This document shows positions 33,975-44,183 of a stretch of DNA of 64,000 nucleotides, piece after piece. The number at the start of each line of letters is the position of its first letter. The first letter of the stretch is position 1. The notes below the pieces were generated by a model that was not told the DNA's origin, made no database searches, and worked only from the letters and a program-made list of their open reading frames with translations. The stretch comes from Bacteroidota bacterium (GTDB lineage: Bacteria; Bacteroidota; Rhodothermia; Rhodothermales; UBA10348), in assembly GCA_029262855.1 (NCBI GenBank), contig JAJCYP010000008.1, forward strand, positions 41,809 through 105,808, in the 5' to 3' direction. The translations under genes and the position numbers were made by a program.

Positions 33975-36900
33975 ATGAAACACATGCGATTCTCCCCTCT
34001 GGCGGCTCTATTTCTGGTTGCCCAAATCGCCTCCGCGCAAGCTCCGCCCCTCTTCTCTGTCGATTCGGCGGGCGGCGGGATGATCTACGAGATTGACCCA
34101 TTCTCGGGGGCTGCAACTGCGCTGTTTGCACCGCCGGTACCAACCTATTCCCCCACTGGCGGCCCGGGCCCGGAAGGATTGGGATACGATGGGACGCATC
34201 TCTACTTCGTAAGCGGCAACGTGAGCGAGACCGGAGGGACGTACACCGCCGCCGACAACCGGACGATTTACAAATTGGACAGGACCACCGGCGCGGTGAT
34301 CGGTACGCCGCTCGTGCTGTCCGCGCCCGGAGGAGCATCCGTACCCATGGATCACGCGATTGATGCACTCGCATCAGACGGGACCACACTCTGGGCGAAT
34401 CGTCCCTTCGACAACAAGATTCTGGAAGTCAGGCTCAGCGATTTCACGGAGCAGGCGACCGTCTCTCTAACGGGGATCGACAATCAGGGAGGCCTGGGCT
34501 TCAACCCGTACGACGGATATCTCTACGTCTCCGAGGCGGCTCCGTCCAAGTCCGTGCATCGGGTAGACCCCTCGAGTGGTGTCCTCGTCAGCACCATCAC
34601 GATGCCCTCGGACGGCATCCTGGGCGTGGACTTCGTTCACAACAAGCTGTACGTGAACCAGCCACCGCATATTGTGGAGATCAGTCCATTCAACGGCCTT
34701 GAAATCAATCGCTTCCCGGCCCCTGGAACGCTGTTGAGTGCTCTGGCCGGCGGCCCCGCACCACGTTGGACGTGCAGGCAGGACGTCCTGTACTCCGTGA
34801 ACAGCGAGCGGTCCAGCATCTCCGTCATCGACCCGAACTCGGGTGCATTTTTGCACGAGTTCTTCGCTCCAGTGGCCGCCAATCCGCCCGGACCGCCGCC
34901 CTCGTTTGGCGGCCCAGAAGGCCTCTCACACGACGGCGCAAAGCTGAACTACATCAGCGGCGACCACCCCACAAAGTCGGACGTGGTGTACAAGGTGGAC
35001 GACTGTACCGGTGCGGTTCTGGATGCCGCCGTTCCGCCGTGGCCGACCGTCACCGCCGGCGTCGATCCAACCATCGATGCGCTGGCCAATGGCACCTACG
35101 GCGGCGTGCCGATGCTTTTTGCGCTTCGCCCGGCGACCAACGAGGTCTATCGCTTTGATCGCAACACCGGCCTGCTGGCCGGAACGACGAATCTGCCGAT
35201 CAACGGGATAGGTGGCCTTGGATTTTCGAATGCCAGGCAAACCCTCTTTGTCTCTGACTTCAACGCGTCGCCAGATGTTCTCCATGAGATCAACCCGGCC
35301 TCGGGTGCGGTCATCGCCTCCAACGTGATGCCGGCTGACGATGTGCTCGGTGTCGACCTGGTGGGGGAACGCCTGTTCGTGTCGTACAACAAGATTCCGG
35401 GCGAAATCCAGGAACTCACTTTTGCAGGGACTGCTGCCGCACCGGCCTTTCCAGCACCCGATCACCAGCCGAGCGCCCTGGCCGGCCGGCCATCCACTCC
35501 GCCGGCCCCGCCAACAGGGACGGTGGGACACGCGCCACTCTTCTCGGTGGACAGTGACACCGATCTTATCTACGAGCTGGATCCCTACACGGGAGCGGTG
35601 CTGGGCTCCTTCCCGACTCCCGTGCCCTCTCACGTGCCAGGGGGAGGCGGGCCTGACGGGCTGGCCTACGACGGAACGACGCTGTACTACACCAGCGGAA
35701 ACGCGTCGGAAACCGGCATGGGATACACCGGGCTCACCAATCGGACCATTTTCTACATCGACCCCGCCACCGGCGGCGTCTTCGATACGATGGCACTCCC
35801 GGCGGCGGCGGCCCCGGGTGACATGAGCCAGGCCATAGACGCACTGGCTTCCGACGGCACATTCCTGTATGCCAACAGGCCGGCCGACGGCATCATCTAC
35901 AAGATTAACCCCGCCTCCAAGATCTGGTCAGCCATCCCGCTGAGTGGCGTCCAGAAGGTGGGCGGAATGGGCTACAACGTCCAGGACGGATATCTCTACA
36001 TCTCCGACTCCGGTACCGACACCGTACACCGTGTGGACCCCGGTACCGGCAACTCGCTGGGGAGCTGGAATTATGCGCCGGATGGAGGCATTCTGGGCGT
36101 CGATTTTGTCTTCAACAAGATGTTCGTCTCGTTTCACGGAGCGCCAACCGAGATCATCGAGGTGAGCCCTCTGTCGGGTATTGAAATCAACCGATTCACC
36201 GCACCCGGAAACCGGACGGCTGCTCTGGCCGGCCCTCCTGGGATGTCCGGAGTCTGCTCGCTGGACCTTCTCTACTCGGTGGACAGCCAGGACTCGATGA
36301 TCAGCGCGATGAACCCGAACACCGGAGCCATCGAACGCCGATTCCTCGCCCCGGTATCCACAAATCCACCGGGCACTCCGGGCAGTCTTGGAGGGCCTGA
36401 AGGCCTGGCTTTCGACGGCTCGGACCTGTTCTACATCTCGGGTGATCATCCCTCGGCCTCCACTTCCATCTTCCGTGTTGAGGCCTGCTCGGGCGGAATT
36501 GTGGACGTGATCACGCCGAGTTGGCCAACCACCGCTCTTGACCCGACCATCGACGCACTGGCGTATGGCGAATGGGGAGGCAACAACACGCTCTTTGCCT
36601 CCAGACCGGCCACGGGAGAGATCTTTGCGCTGGACCCGAACACCGGTGCCATCAACACGACCATCACCCTTGGCGGGACCGCCATTGGCGGCCTCGGCTT
36701 CTCCACGCCGGATCAGTCACTCTTCGTGAGCGACTTCAACGCCACCCCGAACGTGATCCACGAGATCGATCCGGGTACGGGTGGGATCATCAACACGTTC
36801 AACACGAGCGGGTCTGATGTGCTTGGCGTGGACTTTTTCGAATACCGACTCTTCGCGGCGACTGATGATGGGACAGGCCTCATCGAAGAATTGGATCTCT

Positions 36901-39900
36901 CGGGGGCGTTTGTCAACTCCTTCCCTGCACCGGACTTCATGCCGAGTGCCCTCGCCGGACCTCCCGGCCCCGCTCCCATACTTGCGAATGTCACCTTCGA
37001 GGTCAATCTCTTGGGGCTGCAGACTGCGGGGTTGTTCGATGAGAACAACGACGAGGTTCAGGTCAGAGGCGACTTCAATGGTTGGAATTGCGCCGATCCG
37101 AGCTGCGTGCTCAATCCAACCGGAAACGGTTTCTTCTCGGGCGTCGTCCCGATCCGTGACCATCCGGGGCAGGACGTCCCGTTCAGGTTCTACGTCAATC
37201 TGGATCCCTCCCGATTCGGCGGAAACCCGCCTCCGGGCTGGGAGGAACCATACGCGACGGGTGGACAGAACCGCTCGTTCCAGTTCACCGGCTCTGACAT
37301 CCAGCTCGCTCCGACGCCGTTTGCGGACCTGGTACCGGGCAATGTCATCCCGGGCGGTCACACCACAAACGTGACGTTCCGGGTCAACATGACCGGAGCT
37401 GCCGGCTTCACCCCCGGTACCCACGAGGTGTTCGTCAATCTGTCCCAGGAGGTCTTCTGGGCAGTGTCGCAGGGCTTCGGAGAGAACACGCGTCGCGAAA
37501 TGCTGGACCCTGACAGCGACGGCATCTTCGAGTACGTTCTTCCCGTCAGCGGGTCCACCACTTCCGGCATCCAGTACCGGTTCGGGTTCGGGACCGACCT
37601 GAACAATCCGGTCGTAGAGGAGATGGGCGGCGATTTCGACGAAGTCGGGCGCAAACGCACCCGCTGGATTGTCCCGACTGCCGCGGGCTGGCCGACGGCC
37701 ACCACCTTCCCGGTGGAGACTTTCCAACCAACCGGTCCCCTTCCGGTTGAGGCGAACCCGGCTGCCCTCGTGGCCGTGGACGATACGTTCACCACGAATG
37801 AGGACACCGCCATCACGCTTGATGTCCTGCAAAACGACATCGACCCGTCGGGCCTCGGCCTGACCTTGGATGACGTGACGGCCCCCGCCGCGGGGGCCAC
37901 CCTGTCCGATGCGGGCGGGGGGAATATCCTCTTCACGCCAACGATGGACTTCAACGGCACCGTCACGTTCTCCTACCGGGCCGAAGACAGTTCGGGACAG
38001 ACCGATGACGCCACCGTAACTGTCACCGTTGCGGCCGTGAACGACGAACCTCGGGCCGTCCCAGACGACGCAAGTACTACCAAGGGCACGGCCGTGTCCA
38101 TCCTCCCGCTCGCCAACGACACCGATCCGGATGGCGACACCCTGATTCTGGTTTCGGTCTCAACGCCCGGCGGCGGCACTGCCGTCTTGGGTCAGGGTAA
38201 CGCCGTGACGTACACCCCGAGTACCACTTTCGTGGGTAACGACACCTTTGAGTACGTGGTATCGGATGGCAAAGTGACCACGCGCGGCGTGATACGTGTC
38301 GCGGTGGCCGATCGCAACCTGACGCCGGAGGCCGAAGACGACTCCGCCACGACGGATGAGGACACAGCCGTCAATGTGAGCGTTCTGGCCAATGACACAG
38401 AGCCTGAAGGCGAGGCCCTTTCCATCACTGCGATTACCGATCCACCGAACGGATCTGCGGCGGATAATGGCGATGGGACGATCACCTACACGCCCGACGC
38501 CAATTACAGCGGCAGCGACAGCTTCGACTACACCATTTCTGACCCGGAGGGTGCTGCAGACACCGCTACGGTGACGATCACCGTCAGCCCGGTCAACGAT
38601 CCGCCGGTGGCCGCGGACGATGCCCGCCGCGCCTTCGAGGGCGTTGCGTCCTCGTATGATGTCCTGGCCAACGACAGCGATCCGGACGGCGACAGGATCC
38701 GCCTGGCGTCGGTCACGGCGGGTACGCTTGGTACCGCATCCATCGCTTCCGGCAAGGTGAAGTACGAGCCTGATGCCGGCGCCACCGGCGCGGAGGTACT
38801 GACCTACACCATCCGCGACGGCCAGGGCAATACGGCCACCGGTCTCCTGACGGTTACCATCGTCCCCCTCCCAACGGATGATGATGGCATCGACGGAGAC
38901 GTGGAGGGCGCTGCCCCAAACAATGGCGACGGCAACGGTGACGGCACGCCGGACAGCGAACAGGCCAACGTGGCATCGCTTCCGTCCGCGACGTCCGGGC
39001 AGTATCTGTCGGTCGAATCTGAACCAGGAAGCGAGCTGACGGGCGTCGTTTCCAGCGCTACCCCCCCGGCGACTCCGCCGACGGGAATCGATTTCCCGGC
39101 CGGCTTCCTGGACTTCCAGATCAGAGGCGGCACGGGCAACGAGGCCAGCACCGTCACGCTGCATCTCGAGCCCGGCAGCACGGCCAACGCCTACTACAAG
39201 TATGGCCCCACGCCGGACAACCTCACACCGCACTGGTACAACTTCCTGTACGACGGAAGCACCGGCGCGGTCATCAACGGCAACGAGATCACGCTGTACT
39301 TCATTGACGGCGCCCGTGGAGACGACGACCTCCTCAGAGACGGCATAATCACCGACCCAGGTGCGCCTGCCGTCACCCCGAACAAGGTGCCCGCTGCTCA
39401 GGCCGACGTGTCGACCGTGGACGAGGACAACGGCGTCACTATCGATGTCCTGGCCAACGACACCGACGGCGACGGCGATACTCTCACCATCGCTCAGGTC
39501 ACTGAACCGGCCAACGGTTCGGTCACAATCGTGTCGGGAACCGTCGAGTACACGCCGGATGAGAACTTCAACGGGCAGGACAGCTTCAGCTACCTGGTTA
39601 CTGATGGAAACGGCGGAACGACATCCACCACGGTGACTGTCACGGTCACCTCGGTAAACGACGCTCCGGTCGCGACTGACGACACCTTCACGACGGACGA
39701 AGACACCCGGCTGCGCATCACGAGCCTTCTTTCGAATGACTTCGATGTGGAGAACGATGCGCTGGTGCTCTCACTGGTCATTGCGGCCGACAAGGGCCTC
39801 GTGGCACGCAGTCCCGACGGGACGGTGACCTATACGCCGCCTGAGAACTTCAACGGCGTCGATACCTTTACGTACACCGTGAGTGACGGTCAGGTGGACT

Positions 39901-41174
39901 CGGCACCGGCGCGGGTGACCATCAACGTGACCGACATCAACGATGCGCCACTGGTCGTTTCGGATGTCGCCGCGCTGGAGGTCGGTCAGTCCAGCGTCTC
40001 GATCGACGTGCTCGCCAATGACTCGGACGTGGATTCAGACACGCTGACTGTTACCGAAGTGGGTGCCGCCACGCATGGAACGGCCACCATCCAGCCTGAT
40101 GGAACCGTCCTCTACCAACCTGGGCCGACGTTTCGGAATACGGACTCATTCACCTACACCGTGAGTGACAACGAAGGTGGGACATCGACGGGTACCGTCA
40201 CCATCGCCCTCGGAGCCGCCGCACCCATTGCCGAATCGGACGAAGGCACCGTGGACGAGGACAGCCCGGTGCTGATCCCGGTTCTGGCCAACGACACCGA
40301 TCCCAACGGGGACACACTGACGGTCATTACAGTCAGTGATCCCGCCAATGGAACGGCAGCGATCGACAACGACGGGAACGTGGTCTACACGCCGAACGCG
40401 GATTTCTTCGGAACGGATACGTTTACGTACGACGTGACCGACGGCGGCATCATCACCACGGCGACGGTCACGGTGACCATCAACCCGGTGAATGACGCAC
40501 CCCGGTTCACACCGGGCACATCGATCTTCACCTTTCCGCAGGATGGTTCGCAGGTGTTTATTGGCGGCGAATCGTTCGAGAACCCGATCGACGGAGGCGA
40601 AGAGTTCGTTGTGAACTTTGGAGAAGCCGTCGACGTCGAGGGTGACCAGATCACCTACAAGTGGGTCCTGGGCACGGACGAGGCCGTGACCGACGTTGTC
40701 CTGACGGGTGACACGGACCAGACCGAGCTGACCTTCCTGGTCTCCGAGATCGCCGAGGTACTCGACGGAGCCGGCGCAACGGCCGGAGCGGGGACGACGG
40801 CATACCATCGCATCATCGCGTCGGACGGCGATCTGGAGACCGTCAGTGAGGTCTCCTCCTTCACGCTGGTGCGCGGCTATGTGACGGCCGTGGAAGACGA
40901 GGCCATTCCGGAGGTGTTTGAACTGCACCAGAACTACCCCAATCCGTTCAATCCTGTCACGCAGATTCGATTCGGTCTGCCGACTTCGGGTTCAGTGCAG
41001 ATTGACGTATTCGACGCAACCGGGCGCAGGATCGCGAATCTGGTAAACGGCACACTGCCTGCGGGCTACCACGAGATAACCATGGATGCAGTTGGACTGC
41101 CCAGCGGCGTCTACCTGTATGTCATGCGTGCCGGCACCTTCACCGAAACCAAGAGCTTCGTTCTCCTGCGCTGA
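33975..41174 (+). CDS. Giant multidomain secreted protein with T9SS sorting domain
   Basis: 2399 residues. Signal peptide (FSPLAALFLVAQIASA). Residues 24-996 are four propeller-like modules of about 235 residues in A-B-A-B order, each opening with (L/F)YSV(D/N)S and closing with SALAGxP. Residues 1005-1255 hold two carbohydrate-binding-like beta domains (VQVRGDFNGWN in the first). Residues 1262-1630 carry four cadherin/Ig-like repeats (VDDxxTTxEDTAxxxxVLxNDxDPxGD), 1634-1795 a calcium-loop-rich choice-of-anchor-U-like domain, and 1809-2175 four more Ig-like repeats. Residues 2315-2399 are a type A T9SS C-terminal domain (ELHQNYPNPFNPVTQIRF to SGVYLYVMRAG). Surface attachment via T9SS is expected; adhesion or polymer binding is inference. 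Confidence 0.93.
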   Translation: MKHMRFSPLAALFLVAQIASAQAPPLFSVDSAGGGMIYEIDPFSGAATALFAPPVPTYSPTGGPGPEGLGYDGTHLYFVSGNVSETGGTYTAADNRTIYKLDRTTGAVIGTPLVLSAPGGASVPMDHAIDALASDGTTLWANRPFDNKILEVRLSDFTEQATVSLTGIDNQGGLGFNPYDGYLYVSEAAPSKSVHRVDPSSGVLVSTITMPSDGILGVDFVHNKLYVNQPPHIVEISPFNGLEINRFPAPGTLLSALAGGPAPRWTCRQDVLYSVNSERSSISVIDPNSGAFLHEFFAPVAANPPGPPPSFGGPEGLSHDGAKLNYISGDHPTKSDVVYKVDDCTGAVLDAAVPPWPTVTAGVDPTIDALANGTYGGVPMLFALRPATNEVYRFDRNTGLLAGTTNLPINGIGGLGFSNARQTLFVSDFNASPDVLHEINPASGAVIASNVMPADDVLGVDLVGERLFVSYNKIPGEIQELTFAGTAAAPAFPAPDHQPSALAGRPSTPPAPPTGTVGHAPLFSVDSDTDLIYELDPYTGAVLGSFPTPVPSHVPGGGGPDGLAYDGTTLYYTSGNASETGMGYTGLTNRTIFYIDPATGGVFDTMALPAAAAPGDMSQAIDALASDGTFLYANRPADGIIYKINPASKIWSAIPLSGVQKVGGMGYNVQDGYLYISDSGTDTVHRVDPGTGNSLGSWNYAPDGGILGVDFVFNKMFVSFHGAPTEIIEVSPLSGIEINRFTAPGNRTAALAGPPGMSGVCSLDLLYSVDSQDSMISAMNPNTGAIERRFLAPVSTNPPGTPGSLGGPEGLAFDGSDLFYISGDHPSASTSIFRVEACSGGIVDVITPSWPTTALDPTIDALAYGEWGGNNTLFASRPATGEIFALDPNTGAINTTITLGGTAIGGLGFSTPDQSLFVSDFNATPNVIHEIDPGTGGIINTFNTSGSDVLGVDFFEYRLFAATDDGTGLIEELDLSGAFVNSFPAPDFMPSALAGPPGPAPILANVTFEVNLLGLQTAGLFDENNDEVQVRGDFNGWNCADPSCVLNPTGNGFFSGVVPIRDHPGQDVPFRFYVNLDPSRFGGNPPPGWEEPYATGGQNRSFQFTGSDIQLAPTPFADLVPGNVIPGGHTTNVTFRVNMTGAAGFTPGTHEVFVNLSQEVFWAVSQGFGENTRREMLDPDSDGIFEYVLPVSGSTTSGIQYRFGFGTDLNNPVVEEMGGDFDEVGRKRTRWIVPTAAGWPTATTFPVETFQPTGPLPVEANPAALVAVDDTFTTNEDTAITLDVLQNDIDPSGLGLTLDDVTAPAAGATLSDAGGGNILFTPTMDFNGTVTFSYRAEDSSGQTDDATVTVTVAAVNDEPRAVPDDASTTKGTAVSILPLANDTDPDGDTLILVSVSTPGGGTAVLGQGNAVTYTPSTTFVGNDTFEYVVSDGKVTTRGVIRVAVADRNLTPEAEDDSATTDEDTAVNVSVLANDTEPEGEALSITAITDPPNGSAADNGDGTITYTPDANYSGSDSFDYTISDPEGAADTATVTITVSPVNDPPVAADDARRAFEGVASSYDVLANDSDPDGDRIRLASVTAGTLGTASIASGKVKYEPDAGATGAEVLTYTIRDGQGNTATGLLTVTIVPLPTDDDGIDGDVEGAAPNNGDGNGDGTPDSEQANVASLPSATSGQYLSVESEPGSELTGVVSSATPPATPPTGIDFPAGFLDFQIRGGTGNEASTVTLHLEPGSTANAYYKYGPTPDNLTPHWYNFLYDGSTGAVINGNEITLYFIDGARGDDDLLRDGIITDPGAPAVTPNKVPAAQADVSTVDEDNGVTIDVLANDTDGDGDTLTIAQVTEPANGSVTIVSGTVEYTPDENFNGQDSFSYLVTDGNGGTTSTTVTVTVTSVNDAPVATDDTFTTDEDTRLRITSLLSNDFDVENDALVLSLVIAADKGLVARSPDGTVTYTPPENFNGVDTFTYTVSDGQVDSAPARVTINVTDINDAPLVVSDVAALEVGQSSVSIDVLANDSDVDSDTLTVTEVGAATHGTATIQPDGTVLYQPGPTFRNTDSFTYTVSDNEGGTSTGTVTIALGAAAPIAESDEGTVDEDSPVLIPVLANDTDPNGDTLTVITVSDPANGTAAIDNDGNVVYTPNADFFGTDTFTYDVTDGGIITTATVTVTINPVNDAPRFTPGTSIFTFPQDGSQVFIGGESFENPIDGGEEFVVNFGEAVDVEGDQITYKWVLGTDEAVTDVVLTGDTDQTELTFLVSEIAEVLDGAGATAGAGTTAYHRIIASDGDLETVSEVSSFTLVRGYVTAVEDEAIPEVFELHQNYPNPFNPVTQIRFGLPTSGSVQIDVFDATGRRIANLVNGTLPAGYHEITMDAVGLPSGVYLYVMRAGTFTETKSFVLLR
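34044..36962 (+). repeat. Two A-B pairs of propeller-like modules in the giant protein
   Basis: Modules: A1 34044-34755, B1 34782-35485, A2 35535-36235, B2 36262-36962 (approximate edges). A1 and A2 are more alike (both have an xYxSGNxSETGxxYT segment and DxxIDALASDG) than either is to B1 or B2 (which share GPEGLxxDGxxLxYISGDHP). This suggests a 1.45-kb A-B unit was duplicated in tandem. Each module resembles PQQ/SMP-30-like single-sheet repeats (YxxDPxTG motifs). Confidence 0.8.
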
Positions 41175-41189
41175 GGAGACTCCAGCAGG

Positions 41190-42842
41190 TCAGGCCATCA
41201 CAGCCAGAGCATCACGCACCCGACCGGCAAAGTCCGACTCGGACTCGCCAGCCGTTCGCTCGATCATTCTCATGTGATACCGATGGAGGTGCGACCAGTG
41301 CGCGAGGACGTGGGCATCTTCGGCCTCGACCCGACCAAGGCGCTCGGAGCGACCCGCGTCCAGCGCATCCTGAATGACCTGATCCAGCCCCTCCAGACTG
41401 GAGGCAAAGCTGACCGGAAGCCCATCCCGGACGGCCACCACTTCGGGCGCGCGAGCCGCGGGCAGTGCTACCATCACGGCGTCACGGTCAAAGACTCGGG
41501 GCGCAACACCTCCTCGCCGGTCGGATCGCTTGCGAATCAGGTCTCGCCAATCCCGAAGGGTGGCGGCGGCCTCGAAATCGAAGTCTGACGAGGCGCGGGC
41601 CATGGCCTCATCGATCAGGGTGGCCACCGGCTCGACCTGACCGCAAAGGAACTCCTCCTCGCTGCACGTGGGGGGACCGGCGGTGGGAGCCTCAGTGCCG
41701 GTGGGAGCCTCCGCAACGGCCCGAAGCCAACCGGCGGCCCGCAGCACGTGCTGACGCCGCTCGCGATCGAGTGGGTTTCGCACCGTCGGCCGATTGCCAT
41801 AGGAGCGGCCGAAACAGGCCGCGATCACCTCGGCGAGTACATGAGCCAGATGCGTTCCGCCGACGGGCCCGAAATACGACGCCCCGTCCTTGTGTATAAC
41901 GGGGCGAAGCGTCACCGTACCGTCCTCCAGCCGGACAAACGGACGGCGGCGATAGGTCCGCTGTGCCCTGTTGTGTGGAGGCTGCAGTTCCTTGATCAGC
42001 CGGGACTCGTGCAGCATGGCCTGCAGTTCGGTGGGAAACGTCTCCCAACGGACCTCATGGACGCGGGCCATCATCGTGCGCGTCCGCGGCGGTAGCGCCT
42101 CCACGGCTACCACGTACTGCCGCAGACGATCTCGAAGCGTTCGCGCCTTGCCCACGTACAGGAGCTTTCCTTTCCCGTCGAAGAACCGGTAGACGCCTGG
42201 CTCCAACGGTGCCTCGGAAATCGGACCCTGCCTCAGCGCCTCGAGACGTCGACTGACGGCCCCGCTCGTGGCGTAGTGCCCCAGCTGCAGTTTCTGCAGG
42301 CTTTCCAGATTCCGGGCCCCCGCCGCCTCGGCGTGGGGAAGCAGGCGGACCAGAATGCGTCCCGTCAGGTCGGCATCATCCATCGCCCGGTGCCGCCGGG
42401 CGACGGAGAGCCCATAGAATTTCTTCAGGGCATCGAGGCTCTTGGAGGGAAGCCCGGGCAGGAGGCGACGGGCCAGGCGTAGCGTACACAGGAACGGCTC
42501 GTCAAAGGCGGAAGTGCCGGTACGCAGGCCCTCAAGCGTCAGAAAGCGCTGATCGAAGCCCGCGTTGTGAGCCACCAGGGGAGCACCCCGGGTCCATTCG
42601 ACGAAGGAGGAAATCGCCGGACCGACGGTCGGTTTGTCCCGGAGCATCTCCGGACTGATACCCGTCAGGCGTGTGATGGACCGAGGCACTGGACACTCCG
42701 GGTCTATCAACTGCTCGAAGCGCTCGACAATCTCGCCCCGCTCTACCCGAACCGCACCAATCTCAATGATGCGGTGCTCGGTCGGGTCGGTCCCGGTGGT
42801 CTCCGTGTCAACGACAACGAAGGTCTGATCGATAAGCGCCAT
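41190..42842 (-). CDS. DEDDh exonuclease fused to a UvrC-like GIY-YIG nuclease
   Basis: 550 residues. Residues 1-175 are a DnaQ-type 3'-5' exonuclease with the DEDDh set: VVDTETTGTD, LVAHNAGFDQRF and HRAMDDADLTG. Residues about 205-300 are a GIY-YIG domain: EPGVYRFFDGKGKLLYVGKA, Arg in RDRLRQY, Glu in ESRLIKELQPPHN. Near residues 425-445 sits a UvrB/UvrC-interaction-like motif (FDFEAAATLRDWRDLI). The fusion resembles the mycobacterial-type Cho/UvrC-homologue fused to an epsilon-like domain, found in several phyla. It lacks the C-terminal UvrC endonuclease V-like and HhH domains. Likely a DNA repair nuclease, possibly a backup incision enzyme. Confidence 0.93.
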   Translation of the reverse strand: MALIDQTFVVVDTETTGTDPTEHRIIEIGAVRVERGEIVERFEQLIDPECPVPRSITRLTGISPEMLRDKPTVGPAISSFVEWTRGAPLVAHNAGFDQRFLTLEGLRTGTSAFDEPFLCTLRLARRLLPGLPSKSLDALKKFYGLSVARRHRAMDDADLTGRILVRLLPHAEAAGARNLESLQKLQLGHYATSGAVSRRLEALRQGPISEAPLEPGVYRFFDGKGKLLYVGKARTLRDRLRQYVVAVEALPPRTRTMMARVHEVRWETFPTELQAMLHESRLIKELQPPHNRAQRTYRRRPFVRLEDGTVTLRPVIHKDGASYFGPVGGTHLAHVLAEVIAACFGRSYGNRPTVRNPLDRERRQHVLRAAGWLRAVAEAPTGTEAPTAGPPTCSEEEFLCGQVEPVATLIDEAMARASSDFDFEAAATLRDWRDLIRKRSDRRGGVAPRVFDRDAVMVALPAARAPEVVAVRDGLPVSFASSLEGLDQVIQDALDAGRSERLGRVEAEDAHVLAHWSHLHRYHMRMIERTAGESESDFAGRVRDALAVMA

Positions 42843-42926
42843 TCAAGTATGCCTCGTCCGAAGCATACTCCACAGGCTATGTCACCCTGGTGTCGCAGGG
42901 CAAAGGGGAAGCAAGCCCGCGCCTGA

Positions 42927-44183
42927 TCAGGCAGCCTTCGGAATTGACCGTTCCGCGGCCAACAGTGGAAGAGTGATGGCAAATCGACTTCCAACATCCG
43001 GGAGACTGGACGCGGTCAGGCGTCCTCCGCTGGATTCGGCCACCTGCCTGGCGATTGTCAGTCCAAGGCCCACGCCTTCGTGCTCACGGGCGTCACCCTG
43101 GGATCCCTGCGCGAATGGACTGGCCAGTTCTCCGAGTCGGGATTCGTCGAACCCGCGGCCCGTGTCCTCCACCGATACCCGTACACGGGCGCCGTCGGCT
43201 TCAACAGATACGACCACCGAACCCTTCTCGGTGTACTTGAGTGCATTCTCGACCAGATGGGAGACCGCCGCTTCGATGGCATCTCGGCTGGCATTTACCC
43301 ACGCCTCGGTCTTGGTGGCCCGGTAGACAAAGCTGAGTCGTTTTTCGAATGCCAACGGCCGGAGGCGTGAAATGACGCTCTCCACAATCGCGTGAATCTC
43401 TGTGGGCTCCCGGACGATTGAGGACGAATCGTCTACCAGGTCCGCGTACGTCAGTAGTTCCTCCAGCGTGTCATGCAGGCGACTGGCGCTGTTGCGAATC
43501 GCCAGGGCAAATTCGGCCATCTCCCCTTCAGCCTGGGACTCCATCTCGGATGCGTAGGCCAGAATCACGGTCAGTGGCGTGCGGAGTTCATGTCGGACGT
43601 GGGCCAGCCCCAGTCCGGGGACTTCCACCGTCTTGGGGGCCGCTTCCTTGCGGGCCGCGCGGGTAGTAACCACCGTGATTCCCATCGTCGGAATGATGTT
43701 CAGGAGGTAGACGCCCAGTGCGCCGGCAAAGAGAAGGATGTACGCCAACAGAAGGCTGCGAGAAAGGCTCTCCCAGGAGTCGGCCAAAGAAGTGGATGTA
43801 ATGGCCGCCGCGGAACGGAGCTCGGCCGCCGCCTTGCGCACGTACCATCTCAGGTCGGCGGCTCGTTCCGGATTGCTTTCGCCAAGCGCCACATGGTCAA
43901 TTCGGTCCAACCAGGACCGGGCCCGGTCGACGGCCTCGGCCGCAGGACCAGCCATGGCAGACCATGACGCCCAGGATGGGTCCGTAGGCTCCATGCGAAG
44001 GCCCCCGCTGGCTGCCAGGCGTCCGTCAAATCGGGACAGTGACGCCAGGTCGGAGCTGGCCGCGGAAATGGCGGCGCGCTGTCCAACTACGGCTGCCATT
44101 TCTGCTAGAGACTGGATGCCGACGACGGTAAGCGCGATGGCCAGGCCGGCAATCCAGAGGCGAATGCGGGATTTGGCGGTCAT
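42927..44183 (-). CDS. Membrane sensor histidine kinase
   Basis: 418 residues from ATG 44183; the frame opens at GTG 44222 but residues before MTAKSRIRLW are not helix-like. Two membrane helices (IAGLAIALTVVGIQSLAEMAAVV and SLLLAYILLFAGALGVYLL) flank an extracytoplasmic helical region of about 110 residues. The dimerisation box is GLAHVRHELRTPLTVI and the ATPase has VSHLVENALKY, DTGRGFDE and EGVGLGLTIAR. No response regulator is adjacent, so it is an orphan kinase here. Divergent from mdh with a 277-base gap. Confidence 0.92.
   Translation of the reverse strand: MTAKSRIRLWIAGLAIALTVVGIQSLAEMAAVVGQRAAISAASSDLASLSRFDGRLAASGGLRMEPTDPSWASWSAMAGPAAEAVDRARSWLDRIDHVALGESNPERAADLRWYVRKAAAELRSAAAITSTSLADSWESLSRSLLLAYILLFAGALGVYLLNIIPTMGITVVTTRAARKEAAPKTVEVPGLGLAHVRHELRTPLTVILAYASEMESQAEGEMAEFALAIRNSASRLHDTLEELLTYADLVDDSSSIVREPTEIHAIVESVISRLRPLAFEKRLSFVYRATKTEAWVNASRDAIEAAVSHLVENALKYTEKGSVVVSVEADGARVRVSVEDTGRGFDESRLGELASPFAQGSQGDAREHEGVGLGLTIARQVAESSGGRLTASSLPDVGSRFAITLPLLAAERSIPKAA

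Noticed and set aside
38160..39233. Antisense open frames in the giant gene
   Set aside because: Arg/Gly/Val-rich composition with no motif, typical of reverse reading of Asp/Thr-rich repeats.
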